Numbered from the stretch's first letter, positions 12,501 to 35,695 are shown. The stretch: 64,000 bases of DNA from Chrysaora quinquecirrha (GCA_014526335.1 JACTAT010000039.1:3520202-3584201), one strand, 5' to 3'. Made by a program: numbers and translations. Notes: generated from the letters alone by a model not told the origin.

Positions 12501-14242
12501 CTGAGGACCATTTAGGGTCGTTAACGTAAAATTGCTTGAAGGACATGGTCGAATGAATTGAAACGACGCAACAGTTGCAATTGAACAAAAATAAGTGTAT
12601 TCACTGTATTATTCACTCTATTTGAAATCGAATCTCATTCCATAAAATTAATAAGACATAAATTCCCACTGACCTTGACTACTCAAGTCAACTGACATGA
12701 CGCAACAAAATCCCGAAAAAAAAACAGTTTACTCCAGTCAGTTGAGATGACGCAACCAAACACGTAAACAAACATCGACAGAACCGAGAATGCTCTGAAA
12801 TAAATTCTTAATTCTTTTCTTACGTTCATTGTTTTGTTGTGATTGTAAAACGAAACAAATAAAAAAGAACTGAACAAATGATAAACGCCTTCACCATTTT
12901 CCAACAGCAGTCGAACTTTTTGGACATATATTCCTCGTTGCTTGTAAATGTACGAATGGATGTGCCACGAAACACGGGGATCATTCTAGACCCTTCAAAA
13001 CCCCGTGACGCAGCACCGAAATGGATTAAACCCCGTGACGGGACGTGCCCCACGATTGGTTGCGCGAACGAGGTCGATTGTTCCCAAAGCGTGGCGAATT
13101 GCCAACGGGGAGCTCGCGGGGTTCGTTCCTGAAATGTTTTCGAAGGGCGGGGGAATGCTGCCTAAGTGTACAAAACGTACGCTCTTTTGTTTTCCTTTGT
13201 TTTTCCGCGCGACATTAGACCAATATCGTGAACAATAATCGGTATTTTCGAGGCTGCCCCAGCCGTGGAAGCAGCCTGCCCCAAACGAGGGAGCGATGGC
13301 TCACCTACACTTCGGCCGGCCAACGACCCAATGTAGCTAGCCAACCGGGGACCGGCCGTACCACGGGTCGAACTGTCAGCGGGAAAGCCGCCTGCCAGGA
13401 CCACCGCCCCAGACGCAGATTAGTATATGGAGATAAAACAATAGTGGAAATATCTTTGGATATACTTAAAAGCTTTTTTCATCTGACACTCCCCAGAGAC
13501 ATAAGCATTAGGAACAGACTGAAACAATTGACTAAAGCTTCACTAATACCAAGATGCACATTCACAGAATATACACATTCTTGAACATTCTAACAACCTT
13601 GGGGAACAATGATCCTATTGTTTTAAAACAATAGAAATCAGTGTGACCCACCCTGCACTTGCACTGTGCACTGTGCAAGTGCAGAGGGGATCAACTGATT
13701 TAACATAAGGTTTATTGTTTTTCAAACTGCACAGGTAGACTGCTCCAATTTGTAATAACTTGCCTTTGTATACATAAACAGTGGGTCTTTTGTGTAAAAC
13801 AATAGGTCTATTATTTAAAACAATAGGTCGATTGTTTTACCCTTAGTTGCCTTATTGAATCTGAATCATCAATTGTGGAAGGTAAACTTTCTGATGAGGA
13901 ATAAATCAAGATGTTTTTAAAACCGATGTGGCTAGCTGTAGCTCGAACTCTTTAACAAAACATCCCCAACATCATATAATGGTCCCCAACAACAAATGAC
14001 CATGGAAATTCCCTGCTAACTTACTCCATTGGATAAAGGGCCATTTCTTGAATATTCCCAAGAAATCCAAACAAAATCTTCATTTGGTCAACAGTGACCC
14101 CAGGTGAAATATTTGTGATTTTAACAACTCCACTTTTCTCCACTGCTTCGTCTGCCAGCTCCATTTCAACACTCTGGGCATCATCCTGGATTTCAGGCCT
14201 TTGCTCATGCTCTGGGAGAGCTAATACAGCTCCAGTTGCCAT
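1455..14242 (-). CDS. SREK1: SREK1-like SR-related splicing regulator (RRM plus RS domain)
   Basis: Pre-mRNA splicing regulator of the SREK1/SFRS12 family, expected in nuclear speckles. Coding exons found, 5' to 3': 14242-14025, 8416-8297, 7844-7759, 7128-7042, 6578-6487, 6218-6197, 5749-5513, 3925-3827, 3151-3011, 2614-2445, 1579-1455; phases agree from the second exon on. The first exon carries the first half of an RRM (VVKITNISPGVTVDQMKILF), a close match to the SREK1 amino end. Exons two to four form a second RRM (RRTVYIGNLDDS, then GEIKFVRQ, then YALIEFTD). Then come arginine-serine blocks over 5749-5513, 3925-3827, 3151-3011 and 2614-2445, and an acidic-to-basic tail ending KSKRKSRS. 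The exon at 6218-6197 is a 22-nt microexon. The second half of the first RRM was not found in the 5.6-kb intron between 14025 and 8416, which holds a large satellite. The start ATG at 14242 fits the family. Identification is firm; the model may lack one or more exons. Confidence 0.88.
1670..1800. repeat. Short direct repeats of a GTGGCCGTTA-type motif
   Basis: Copies of GTGGCCGTTA or variants, followed by GGAGGT, occur at about 1679, 1697, 1760 and 1777. This looks like a fragment of a dispersed repeat in the SREK1 intron (2445-1579). No coding content. Confidence 0.45.
2764..2905. mobile_element. Short inverted-repeat element, GGCAATTCACTCC family, copy 1
   Basis: The left end reads GGGCAATTCACTC and the right end GGAGTGAAATGCCCCTC, near-perfect inverted repeats about 140 bp apart. 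The interior contains repeated GGAATCTC / AGGAATCTC strings. Related copies lie at about 22240-22345 (right half), 27605-27745 and 49380-49525. The size and terminal inverted repeats fit a MITE. It lies in an intron of the SREK1-like gene. Confidence 0.6.
3433..3710. repeat. (TTAG)n microsatellite
   Basis: Tetranucleotide GTTA/TTAG repeats, near-perfect at 3462-3525 and interrupted up to about 3710. It lies in the intron between SREK1 exons 3925-3827 and 3151-3011. No coding content. Confidence 0.9.
4094..4262. mobile_element. 169-bp fold-back (MITE-like) element
   Basis: Both ends carry TTCCACACGG in inverted orientation. The inverted repeat extends inward through a shared AAAGTTGAAAAG...AGTTGAA block and a CGCTAGAGTCC block, so nearly the whole element can fold into one hairpin. 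No open frame. It is intronic in the SREK1-like gene. Confidence 0.75.
5060..5135 (+). tRNA. tRNA-like pseudogene or SINE head (Leu/Ser-type)
   Basis: A GTGGCCGAGT stretch matches the A box of type II (Leu/Ser) tRNAs. A stem-like AACTCGAG...CTCGAGAT segment follows, then GGGATCAAACC in the B-box position. The acceptor stem pairs poorly and the B box deviates from GGTTCGANTCC, so I take it for a decayed tRNA gene or the head of a SINE rather than a working tRNA. Folding with a tRNA covariance model would settle it. Confidence 0.4.
5777..6093. mobile_element. 317-bp MITE with ACCGTAA ends and ATT target duplication
   Basis: The left end is ACCGTAAATCCTCGAAT and the right end, reverse-complemented, is ACCGTAAGTCCTCGAAT. 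Three-base direct repeats ATT flank it at 5774-5776 and 6094-6096, consistent with a target-site duplication. The interior is rich in GGGGGCTTATT-type strings. A related fragment lies in a POLQ intron at about 43033-43210. No transposase frame, so a non-autonomous element. Confidence 0.8.
6640..6905. repeat. Minisatellite with ~30-bp degenerate unit
   Basis: Repeated blocks of the form CAAAGGTTGCAGGTCAAAGG and CAAAGGTTAGCTGGTCTAAA alternate about eight times. It is intronic in the SREK1-like gene, between exons 7042 and 6578, and shows no coding content. Confidence 0.8.
8486..8635. repeat. (GAT)n / (GATGGT)n microsatellite
   Basis: An interrupted GAT trinucleotide array with GGT and GAC variants, lying just upstream, in transcript sense, of SREK1 exon 8416-8297. 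It is intronic. Confidence 0.9.
8788..8985. repeat. GC-rich cluster of perfect mini-hairpins
   Basis: A roughly 200-bp island far more GC-rich than its surroundings. It holds at least four perfect inverted repeats with 3-nt loops: 8801-8815 (TCGCGC-TAC-GCGCGA), 8874-8886 (GCCGC-TTC-GCGGC), 8893-8909 (GCGACGC-TTC-GCGTCGC) and 8955-8971 (CACGTGC-TCC-GCACGTG). A CTAGCTCGGCCGCTC string occurs twice (about 8788 and 8830). The open frames on both strands follow from the base composition. It could be a mobile hairpin element; I do not recognise a named family. Confidence 0.6.
9040..9390. repeat. Imperfect ~110-bp tandem repeat
   Basis: About three diverged units share ATAGGAATCTAGAGTGACGT / ATAAGAATCTAGACTGGCGT and a following GGGGG...TTGTAA block. 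The segment fills the gap between the hairpin island and the large satellite. No coding content seen. Confidence 0.45.
9425..12030. repeat. 2.6-kb satellite with 8-bp monomer (GTTGCCCA/GTTGCTCG type)
   Basis: Some 300 degenerate copies of an 8-base unit (GTTGCCCA, GTTGCTCG, GTTGCCCT and variants) run uninterrupted. Longer blocks recur: CAGGGTTTCCCAGTTGCCAC at about 10229 and 10812, a GCTCCGTTGCTTGATTTCCC block at about 10435 and 11026, and the CCCCATTCTCGGTTGG segment at about 9920 and 11310, showing higher-order repeats of roughly 585 bp and 1.39 kb. Because 8 is not a multiple of 3, each frame runs through all three registers, with an 8-residue (24-bp) peptide period and few stops. The long open frames on both strands are therefore an expected by-product and not genes. 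It lies in the SREK1 intron between 14025 and 8416. Confidence 0.92.
12040..12425. repeat. Degenerate ~120-bp tandem repeat (TGTACCCCCTTAATAC type)
   Basis: Three to four diverged units share TGTACCCCCTTAATACAAT, a CCTTAATA...ATTGTACC block and AATAGAAGTCAA. It abuts the 8-bp satellite and belongs to the same SREK1 intron. No coding content. Confidence 0.7.
12970..13430. other. GC-rich intronic patch, origin unclear
   Basis: The stretch is markedly more GC-rich than flanking intron sequence. It contains a short direct repeat AAACCCCGTGACG (about 12999 and 13028) and a 13230-13430 block with GGCTGCCCCAGCC and GGGACCGGCCGTACC strings. Open frames occur on both strands, but none resembles a family I know and none has convincing splice context. 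It may be an old repeat insertion. Confidence 0.3.
13434..13530. mobile_element. MITE fragment (AAGCTTTT / GATAAA family)
   Basis: Contains the sequence GATAAAACAATAGTGGAAAT, then TATACTTAAAAGCTTTTTTC and CTGACACTCCCCAGAG. It resembles half of the complete fold-back element at 26668-26803 and the fragments near 31735-31835 and 47690-47775. Intronic in the SREK1-like gene. Confidence 0.5.
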
Positions 14243-14448
14243 GCTTCTGATTCAAAAAAAGTCAGCTTTGTTACTTCCACCAACCTTGCTTTTAGGCCAA
14301 CATCAAAGAAAGAAGAACACTCAAACACGCATGCTCTATTGAGCAAAAATATCAGCCTCTCTTTGAAATCTCTAAACGAGTTTGAATGAAATCGAAACAA
14401 AAATGGCGGGCTAGTAGACATGTGTGCTTGGTATTCTAAGTTGTGATA
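14243..14448. promoter_or_regulatory. Probable bidirectional promoter, SREK1-like / FDX2
   Basis: The SREK1-like ATG (14242, minus) and the proposed FDX2 ATG (14449, plus) face away from each other about 200 bp apart, so the start sites of both genes must lie in or next to this interval. I see no clear TATA box. Inferred from gene layout only. Confidence 0.5.
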
Positions 14449-15649
<1,201 letters not shown>

Positions 15650-15944
15650 CAATTTAAATATATTACTTAAGTTGTGTGTCATTGTGAACTTAATTGATAA
15701 TATTGTCTCACTTTAAAATGAGTATGTATAATAGAATTAAAAGTAAATCTTTTTACTTTGAATAGTTTTTAGTTTCAGTTGTCTCTTGTTTTGTTATTTT
15801 TCTTACAGCGCATCGACCCTAGCTATGGGGAAGTACTTCAAATACCTGTTGCTTAGTTGATACCATCAAAGCTCACCTCAAGCAGTAATCAACTGGCAGC
15901 CCGCTAAAAGCATCCCAAAAAGCATTTCATGACAGAAGTCTTTA

Positions 15945-16330
15945 AAAAAGTAGCGCTGGCGCCGCTAACAACATTTGTAGGCAGCACAAACACTGATACC
16001 CAGAAAATGCGCATTCAATGTGGTATTCATTGGCACAGGGAATGCTATTTTTGGAAAACGCAGATATCTCCAGTAGCAGTGATGCCACTAATGCCATTTA
16101 CAGGCAGCATGAACGATATTAACAGCCAGATAAAGGCTGGTTCGTGGGCCCAGGAAATGCTAGTTTTGGACAACGCAAAGATATCTACGCAGCAATGATG
16201 CAACTAATGGCGTTCACAGCCAACATAAACGATATTGACAGGCAAAGCATAGGACTTAAAGGCTGCACAAACGGAAGGTACAGGCAATGCAGTGACTCTA
16301 GTTGACAGCACAAACGGCAGATATTTGCAA
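15945..16330. repeat. ~118-bp tandem repeat, about 2.5 units
   Basis: Units share CACAGGGAATGCTATTTTTGG / CCAGGAAATGCTAGTTTTGG, GCAGATATCT / GCAAAGATATCT, and GATGCCACTAATGCCATTTAC / GATGCAACTAATGGCGTTCAC. The repeat lies between the convergent 3' ends of FDX2 and VCP. The single open frame at 15929-16198 merely follows the repeat. Confidence 0.7.
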
Positions 16331-16579
16331 GGGATGGGTTGTTTGGGTAGAACCCGTTTCGTATGGTATTCTAAGAAGAAAACACAAGAACAGAGTTGCA
16401 TCATATAGCTAGAGGTTTAGCAGTGTTAATAAGGACAATTTGTGGTTTAAGATTTAAATAAACTAGGAGAACAAAATGAATTATGAATACCCTGAAGAGC
16501 ATTTTACAACAATAACAAAGAACTAACCACGACATACACATGAATGAATAAACTGTTTTCTTTGATTGTCATTTTTCAT

Positions 16580-29243
<12,664 letters not shown>

Positions 29244-29686
29244 ATCTTTAGAGTTTATTCAACTTTCACTAACTTGTTTGTAAGTTAACTCTGGAATGCT
29301 TGTTGACCTGATGCGGCACAAAGAAAAAGCTGAAGAAACTTCTTTCTGGAAATCTTCAGGATGCTGACTCGGCCTCGCGCGTGCGTTCTTTGAACGATTA
29401 CGTCATTGAAGCCTCCTTCCCATATTGATGACGTTTCCACCCAAAAGTCTTCACTTTCACCGCCCCAGTGGGTCACACTCCATCCTTCTTCAAAGCAGCG
29501 GAGAACCCCCAGGGGAGAGGAAGGAGAGCCAATCTTGGTTAGGTAGGAAGATCCAACCCTTCGACCTTGGGAGTTCAGGGGGAGTAGTTCAAAGACTAAA
29601 CCTCTGCAGCCTCGTTTTCAACAAAACATTTTGATTGATTCATTGATTTATTGATTAGGTTATTGATTATCTGTAATTCTGAGAAA
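29244..29686. promoter_or_regulatory. Probable bidirectional promoter, VCP / BABAM1
   Basis: The VCP start (29243, minus) and the BABAM1 start (29687, plus) are divergent, 443 bp apart. No TATA box stands out. The short open frames here are not conserved-looking. Inference from layout. Confidence 0.5.
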
Positions 29687-32600
29687 ATGGACACCCCTTC
29701 TCAGTCTGAGGAACAGGAAGATCTGGATTCTGCTGGAAATCATGGCAAAGATGAAGCCCCTGAAGAAGCTGAATCAAATTCTTGTAAAGTCATCCATAGA
29801 ATAGGCGATGAGCCATCAATCAAACCTGATGCAGTAGAAATGGAAGATCCCAATGAAGTCATTAGACATAAAGCAGTGCCTGTTAATTGCACTGAAAAAA
29901 TTGTGAGATTTTGATGTGATGTATTTGCCAGGTTGGAAAACTTGCTCCCACTCGCAATGATGCTCACACCTCTCCTATTGTTTCACCTATTCTATTGTCA
30001 TGTTAATTGCCTATTGTTTTCCCAATCGGTTGCAATGATGCATCAGCTGAAACTTGCATGTTTTCCAACCTGGTGTATTTGCCATAAGGTGATGGTGCAA
30101 TCGTGTATTTAGCACCAGTTGCTAGGATCTCGGAAGTAGATGCACTAAAGACCTTGAACATTGCTATAACACCAGCCTGGCTTGAGCTTGAACCCTGACC
30201 TCACTAAGCTCCTAGCATCTAGTGTAAGGTGGATAAGAACCCAACACCACAGAACCTGCATCACACCAGTTATCCAGGAAGACATTGTCACCTTCCTCCC
30301 ATGAGATTTCAAAATTCACATCACTGTGTTTCACCTTGAATTTCAAAAGAATTTCATAACCAGTAGGGAAAACAAACGTTGCTGTTGATCCTCAGGAGTT
30401 TACTGTGCCAGCACGAATCCTTCTAATGCTGACTCTTGCCTGAGATCTCTGCATAAAGTGCCACATTCCTTCCAGTCAGGGTTATACCTATAGTTGTAGC
30501 TTCTGTTTCCTCTGAGATAATTTTGATTAACGATAACTTAGTGAAATCGATTAACAATTTTTATTTCAGGTAATTTTTCTTGACATTTCATCTGAGATGG
30601 CTAATGCATCACTTACTGCATCCAGGTAAGGAAACATCAATGCCAACATATACCATTGCAAAAACATTTAATATGAAAATTTTGTTCATCTGTTTTGTTC
30701 TTTTACCAAGGGAAGAAACATTCTTGGAATATGTCAAAGAAACTCTGCTGATATTTCTGGCAACAAAGAAAACTCTAAATCCTTCGCATCAGTATGCATT
30801 AGCATTGATGCAGAATGGCAGCGTTTTTTGGGTATGTTTGTCTTTGCTTTTTCTATAGCATTACCATAAGTTTCTCTGGGCTCTTGTAACAAACACCAAG
30901 GAGTCAACAACAAGGATTGTTTATGAATCAGCGTCTGGTGATATGATACAGTATGCTGTCATTTTTTGGTAATTTTCCAAATTTTCAGAATTTCTTTTCA
31001 TACTATCTTTTCATAGCATATTCATATCTTTTCAGTATCAAGAATTCACGAATGACATTGAATTTATCGAGGAAATCATCTTGGAGCTTGAGCCAACAGA
31101 ACCACATGAAGATGATAAGGAAAAAGAATTTTGTATCCTTTGATCATATGAGTAAAGCTTCATGTCCATTAGATCCCGTTGATCACACAATCAGGAGATT
31201 TCCTTCTGTCACAACTAAACCAAGAATAACAGTAATCATTTGTTTCAAATAATCAACAGAGGGAGACAGTTGTTGTATTTAAGGGAGCGTTTTTCTGGAC
31301 TTCCGAGAGATTGAAAACCTGTTCTTTCAGACAACTCTTGGGAAAATCTGAAACTTTGGAGACTCCAAACCCTCCTGACTCCAGAGCTGAAAGTTTCACA
31401 GATTTCCCGGAGATTTCGAAGATTTTCTGTTTTCAAATCAAATACTCCAAAATCTTCCGTTTTTCAAGACAGTACACATTTCTGGCGTCTGGAATCGCCT
31501 CGACGATCTCATCCTTAGCCTTTTGGATTCTATCCATATGAAAGTCTGTTGTCTCATTTGTTCTCTAGAACTGATTCTGTTGGTCATCACGTTGTATTCC
31601 GTAAGTTGATTGGTTTTACAACACAATACCCATTCATCTTTACGTTTCTGATTGGTGTATGTCGATTGGCATCTTGGTTTATATTCCTCCTAAGACAATT
31701 TTTTGGCCTGTTTCTGACGTTTATACTATTGGGAGTGTAAGACGAATTGGCCTGTTTCTGACGCTTATACTTGAGAGTGTAAGATGAAGAAATCTTTAAG
31801 TAATGATCCTATGTCCGAAAATGTTTCTGTTTTCCTTCCCAATACACTCTCAACTATCGCAAGAGTCGCTTGAATCGAAAGGCCATTGTCCATAGATCGT
31901 GATGTCTTCACCGTAGAATCGCGGGAACGGAATTGGATTTAACTGTCATGATTTCTGCGATTCATCTGTTTCAATTGAAGATCCAGGAACATTCATAAGG
32001 TTATCCTCTATGATCATTATGCTTCTATGGATCGTGATTTAGTTTGTTTTTTAACTTATGCTCAAGTTTGTCTATGTTCCTTGACATTGAATCAGATCTC
32101 GATGGAATTGTTCAAATATTGTAAGTGTGCACATGTATCTTCCTATTCCTTCTTCAGTTATAATTAAGATCAAAGGTGCTGTCACGTTGCAGTCTCATTC
32201 CGTAGCTAATTATATCAAGAGCTCAGCCCTGGCAGCTGGCGCCAGATACACCATTTAATCTTCGATTGTTTGGCTTAAGTGCTCATTCAAGTCCCTGCCA
32301 GGGCAATATCACAGCCAGGGTCGAGATGTCGTTTATTCATCTACTTTAAGATCTAGCAGCTGGCACTAATGCCTGCCAGGGCAGTGTTGCAGCCAGGGTT
32401 CAGGTCTTGTTAGTTCATCTACTTTGAAGGTCGTAACAACTGGCACTAATCCCTACCAGAGCAGTGGTGCAGCCAGGGTTGAAGTCTCGTTACTTCATCT
32501 ACTTTGAAGATCATAGCAACTGGCACTAGATACACTGTTTAACCTTCGATTCTTTGACTTTGGTGCTTCTGAAGTGCATTTCAAATTATGTATAGCTTAT

Positions 32601-33782
32601 ACAATCTCTTTTAGAAAAGAGCACTGTACAATACCTGAAGTGACAGATATTCTACTCCTCCACCATACATTGTTCGATGCATTATCATTTATGGAAGATC
32701 ACATTGTATGTTGAAAATCTCACAAGAACAGAGGCAGGTAAGAGTTGCTGAACATGCAGTCAATAATGCAGAATTATTTTAGAGTTAGTGGCATAGTCGA
32801 AGGGGACTCAAAGAGCATTAAGTTAACCCAAATCATATTGTCCTCAAATTATCGCCAAGTTTACCTGCAAATTTCGTAAAAATCTCTTGCTTTCGTTGCC
32901 TTATAGCCAAGCTATAAGTTTCTTTGGCCAAGCAAGCCTTTCTGCAGCTCCAGTGTTTCGTCTCTGGCTACCTAAGCCACTGTTTTCAAACGTTTTGTAT
33001 CGTTCAGTTTAAAGACATATTCATTTGGATCTTTTTCAGGTATTACATCGATACAAGGATTCTCCATTTTTCTTCCTTGATATCCTCTACATCCATGACC
33101 CTCCATCAGCAGATAATAAATCTCAGGTATGTTATTACTATGCAACGTTTCCATTTATTTCTCAATACAGCATATCTTGCAATGATAGTAGTTAAAACTG
33201 ATGCATACTATGCTCTGTTTGCTAATGTACTAACCCGTGTATCATGCTGTTGCATCTTTGGATCGATTCTGATTTAAGTAAGATCTTCACCCAAGTTGTT
33301 TTTTGGCCATCCTCGGCCTTCAGAGGGTCTTTTACCATGAAGTTGTTGTGTTCTTGTTCTGGCTTCGTACTCTTATCAAGCTAGCTCGTTTTGTTAAAAT
33401 CTTAGTGGGATCAAGACTCGAACTCTAGCAGCGACAGCGCCACAGCCAGGGTCGAGGTGTCGTTAGTTGATCTACGTTAGCTGTCACTTCATTTTACCTT
33501 TAGCTACTTGGGACTAGAAAACTTATGGTCTGCTGCTATCGTCTGGCATTTGATATCTCGTTTTTCACGCGAACACTTCCTCCTTTTTAGGCAATCTACG
33601 ACTTCTTCTGTAATCTTGACAAAGATGAAACTGGCTACGTCTTAGAAGTATCAAACAGCGTCCAAAGACTTTACGATCACATGGCGAAATTATTATGTCA
33701 TCCGTTACAACGATGCACACAAACTGAAGCTTATTACGACCTTATTCCTTTCGAAAACTCAACCAAACTCGATAATTTATGA
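29687..33782 (+). CDS. BABAM1: BABAM1/MERIT40, BRCA1-A and BRISC complex subunit
   Basis: Scaffold subunit of the BRCA1-A and BRISC deubiquitinase complexes (VWA-like fold), which act on K63-linked ubiquitin at DNA breaks and in cytosolic signalling. Exons: 29687-29902, 30570-30625, 30711-30831, 31036-31132, 32096-32120 (25-nt microexon), about 32615-32737, 33040-33126, 33591-33782. Recognisable segments in order: PVNCTEKI then VIFLDISSEMA (human VIICLDLSEEM), HQYALALMQNGSVFW, EFTNDIEFIEEII, STPPPYIVRCIIIYGRS (human TIPPPYVVRTILVYSRP), SPFFFLDILYIHD (human CPYFFFDVVYIHN), and HMAKLLCHPLQR near the end. The sixth exon seems to lack one base near 32647: the conserved IPEVT and STPPPYIVR parts lie in different frames. 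If the acceptor is instead at about 32640, the frame is intact but the first part is lost. Identity is very likely; exons five and six are tentative. Confidence 0.92.
30106..30245 (+). mobile_element. SINE-like repeat, CTAGGATCTCAGAAGTAGAT family
   Basis: Contains GTTGCTAGGATCTCGGAAGTAGATG, a GGCTTGAGCTTGAACCCTGACC core and CTCACTAAGC. It lies in BABAM1 intron 1, in the same family as the copies in VCP and POLQ introns. Confidence 0.55.
31690..31835. mobile_element. Fragments of the TTGCGATAAAC MITE family
   Basis: Two adjacent GGCCTGTTTCTGACG(T/C)TTATACT segments, each followed by GAGTGTAAGA, then CTTTAAGTAATGATCC and CGAAAATGTTTCTG. This is the loop and right-arm sequence of the element at 26668-26803, with the loop portion duplicated. 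Intronic in BABAM1. Confidence 0.5.
32215..32575 (-). repeat. Tandem array of the SINE-like family (~90-bp units, reverse)
   Basis: Three to four units each carry CCCTGCCAGGGCA, AGCCAGGGTTGAGGTCTCGTTA-type and ATCTACTTTGAAGATC...CAACTGGCACTA blocks. Reverse-complemented, these match the CTAGGATCTCAGAAGTAGAT...CCTGGCTGTGAC family seen singly elsewhere. It lies in the BABAM1 intron between exons 32096-32120 and 32615-32737. Confidence 0.65.
33405..33480 (-). mobile_element. SINE-like repeat fragment (reverse)
   Basis: GGGATCAAGACTCGAACTC, GCCACAGCCAGGGTCGAGG and GTCGTTAGTTGATCTACG match the family in reverse orientation. Intronic in BABAM1. Confidence 0.5.
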
Positions 33783-34201
33783 GGCAGTATATTGATGTCT
33801 ATTATTGTTCATAGTTACTTTTTATTTGCTTTGGTTATATGTGGTATTTCTTTCATACTTGAATTTGATGCTTTATATCTCAAACATCCAGGGTAAATAC
33901 ATTTTTTGGTCTGTTTCTCACATTTTGACATTGTGGAGTGTCACATAAAAGCCTGTGTGATAAAATTGTGTCCACTCTTTTCTTTATCTCATCTACAAAT
34001 CTAAGATGCTTCAGACACTGAGTTAAACAGAGTCGAGATAAGAAGCTTTAACTATATATCTAAATGTTTCTGTTACTTCCTATGACAGCCTAAAGGTAAA
34101 AATAATCAAAAAGTTAAATACCAGTGTACGGGGTAATGGTCTAATTTGCATTGTATTTGGTGCATTTTGTATATAGTAGTCTATTAACTTTGTAAATGAA
34201 A
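33783..34201. other. Intergenic, convergent BABAM1 / GLYCTK 3' ends
   Basis: This contains the 3' UTRs of two convergent genes. A fragment GGTCTGTTTCTCACATTTTGAC...GAGTGTCACA near 33910-33950 resembles the loop of the 26668 MITE family. Nothing coding is seen. Confidence 0.5.
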
Positions 34202-35695
34202 TTATAGTTTGTTAATTTGTTCTTTTCTCTCAATGACTAAGATTTGCAGATCCATGACATTTGTTCCAGTCAGCCCTGTTACAAACAAGTTCTCCCCAGT
34301 GCTGAATTTGCTGAAGAAATCGTAAGAGCCATTATTAGCCAGATATTCGTTAATATCGATCTGCTCATTAGCTGCTCGTACAACTAAATCATCAGTGAAA
34401 AATGCACCAGCGGCTGTTGTTGGACCATCTTGTCCATCAGTGCCAGCTGAGAGAAGGCAAAAGGACACATTTGGATTTCTTAAATGATGAGAATTCGCGG
34501 TTTTCTCAAGTGAATCAAGGTAGGATGCAGTGGCTAGAGCAAGCTCTTGATTCCTCCCACCTTTTCCATTTCCTTTGACATTCACAGTGCTTTCACCTGC
34601 ACTTATTATACAAACTTTGCCATTCTTTTGCATCAGTTTATATGCTTCTTCGAGTAATTTGTCATCAAAGCAGCTATTAATTCCAGCTCTTTCATTGTGT
34701 ATTATCCAGTATATGAGACCTGCATACGCTTTTGAAATATCATCAACATCTCCATCAAGCTTAGTGGACAAAACAACAGTTGGAAAGCCAGAACTTTGGG
34801 CTGCATTTTCACACTCTTTGACAGCTATTTCGTTATTGCCAATTATGACATTTTGAACTTTATTAGCAAACTGCAGATTCTCCACATAGCTGTCCTTTTC
34901 TTCAAGAGCAGACTTGGTTTCCAGGAATTGGGAGACTGATTTTGGAATTTTATATCTGATGGAATACTTGTCAAGTATCTGAATACAATCAGCATATGTT
35001 GACTGATCAGGGACAGTTGGTGCAGATGATATCAAATCAATTGGATCACCAACAATATCGGAGAGAATCAATGAAATCACCTGATCACTTGTGGCTAAAT
35101 TAGCGAGTTTACCACCTTTGAGCCTGGATAACTTTTTCCTTATGGTATTCAGATCTTTGATATCAGATCCTTGTGCTGTCAACATCTTAATTGTTTTCAG
35201 TTTGTCATTTAATGTGATTTCTTTAACTGGTGCAGGAAGAAGAGCAGAACCACCTCCAGATATAAGCACCATAAGAATATCATCTTTATCCAAATTACTC
35301 ACAATTTTCTCAATTTCAGCTGCGTTCTTCTCAGCTTCTTCATCTGGTAAATTATTCTCTGCACCTTCTCGCACAACTATTCTACTCTGTGGACCCACCA
35401 ACATATTCCTCGCTTCAAGAAATGGGCTTTTTTGAAGTGAATTCTGCAGATTATAAGGCACACTTATAATTCCATGTTTGATGTGATCATTCAAGATTTC
35501 CTCAACAGCTTTTGCCATTCCAAGGACTGCCTTTCCAAAACCAACAATCTGAACATTCTTATTCAGATCATATTTAGTATTATTGACTAATAACGTATTT
35601 CCATTTACCTTTAGTGTTCTTCTTGCCAAATTGACAGGTAGTACAGCAAGAAGCCCTCTGTTAAAAATCTCTGTGGCCAATTGCTTCAAAGGCAT
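34202..35695 (-). CDS. GLYCTK: Glycerate kinase, GLYCTK (class II, MOFRL family)
   Basis: Phosphorylates D-glycerate to 2-phosphoglycerate, in serine and fructose catabolism. Single exon of 497 aa from the ATG at 35695; human GLYCTK is 523 aa. Seen in order: VGFGKAVLGMAKAVEEIL, EGAENNLPDEEA, LISGGGSALLPAP (substrate/nucleotide loop of the amino-terminal domain), LNTIRKKLSRLKGGKLA, LILSDIVGDP, then the MOFRL domain with GGRNQELALA, LLSAGTDGQDGPT and a final GTNVMDLQILV. The open frame continues upstream to a GTG at 35740 but has no ATG there, and the sequence CTTTCTTTTAAG just before AATGCC looks like a splice acceptor. A short upstream exon, perhaps encoding a mitochondrial leader or only UTR, is therefore possible. 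The intronless body is unlike its neighbours but could be ancestral. Confidence 0.95.
   Translation of the reverse strand: MPLKQLATEIFNRGLLAVLPVNLARRTLKVNGNTLLVNNTKYDLNKNVQIVGFGKAVLGMAKAVEEILNDHIKHGIISVPYNLQNSLQKSPFLEARNMLVGPQSRIVVREGAENNLPDEEAEKNAAEIEKIVSNLDKDDILMVLISGGGSALLPAPVKEITLNDKLKTIKMLTAQGSDIKDLNTIRKKLSRLKGGKLANLATSDQVISLILSDIVGDPIDLISSAPTVPDQSTYADCIQILDKYSIRYKIPKSVSQFLETKSALEEKDSYVENLQFANKVQNVIIGNNEIAVKECENAAQSSGFPTVVLSTKLDGDVDDISKAYAGLIYWIIHNERAGINSCFDDKLLEEAYKLMQKNGKVCIISAGESTVNVKGNGKGGRNQELALATASYLDSLEKTANSHHLRNPNVSFCLLSAGTDGQDGPTTAAGAFFTDDLVVRAANEQIDINEYLANNGSYDFFSKFSTGENLFVTGLTGTNVMDLQILVIERKEQINKL

Noticed and set aside
13162..13404. 80-codon minus-strand frame as the missing SREK1 exon
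   Set aside because: GC-rich with no RNP motif or SREK1 similarity.
30855..30970. Possible extra BABAM1 exon after an AG at 30854
   Set aside because: The exon at 30711-30831 joins in phase and in register to 31036-31132 (SVFW then YQEFTNDIEF), while the candidate peptide has no counterpart in the family.
34575..35435. Plus-strand frames of 93 and 114 codons
   Set aside because: Antisense shadows of the GLYCTK coding exon.
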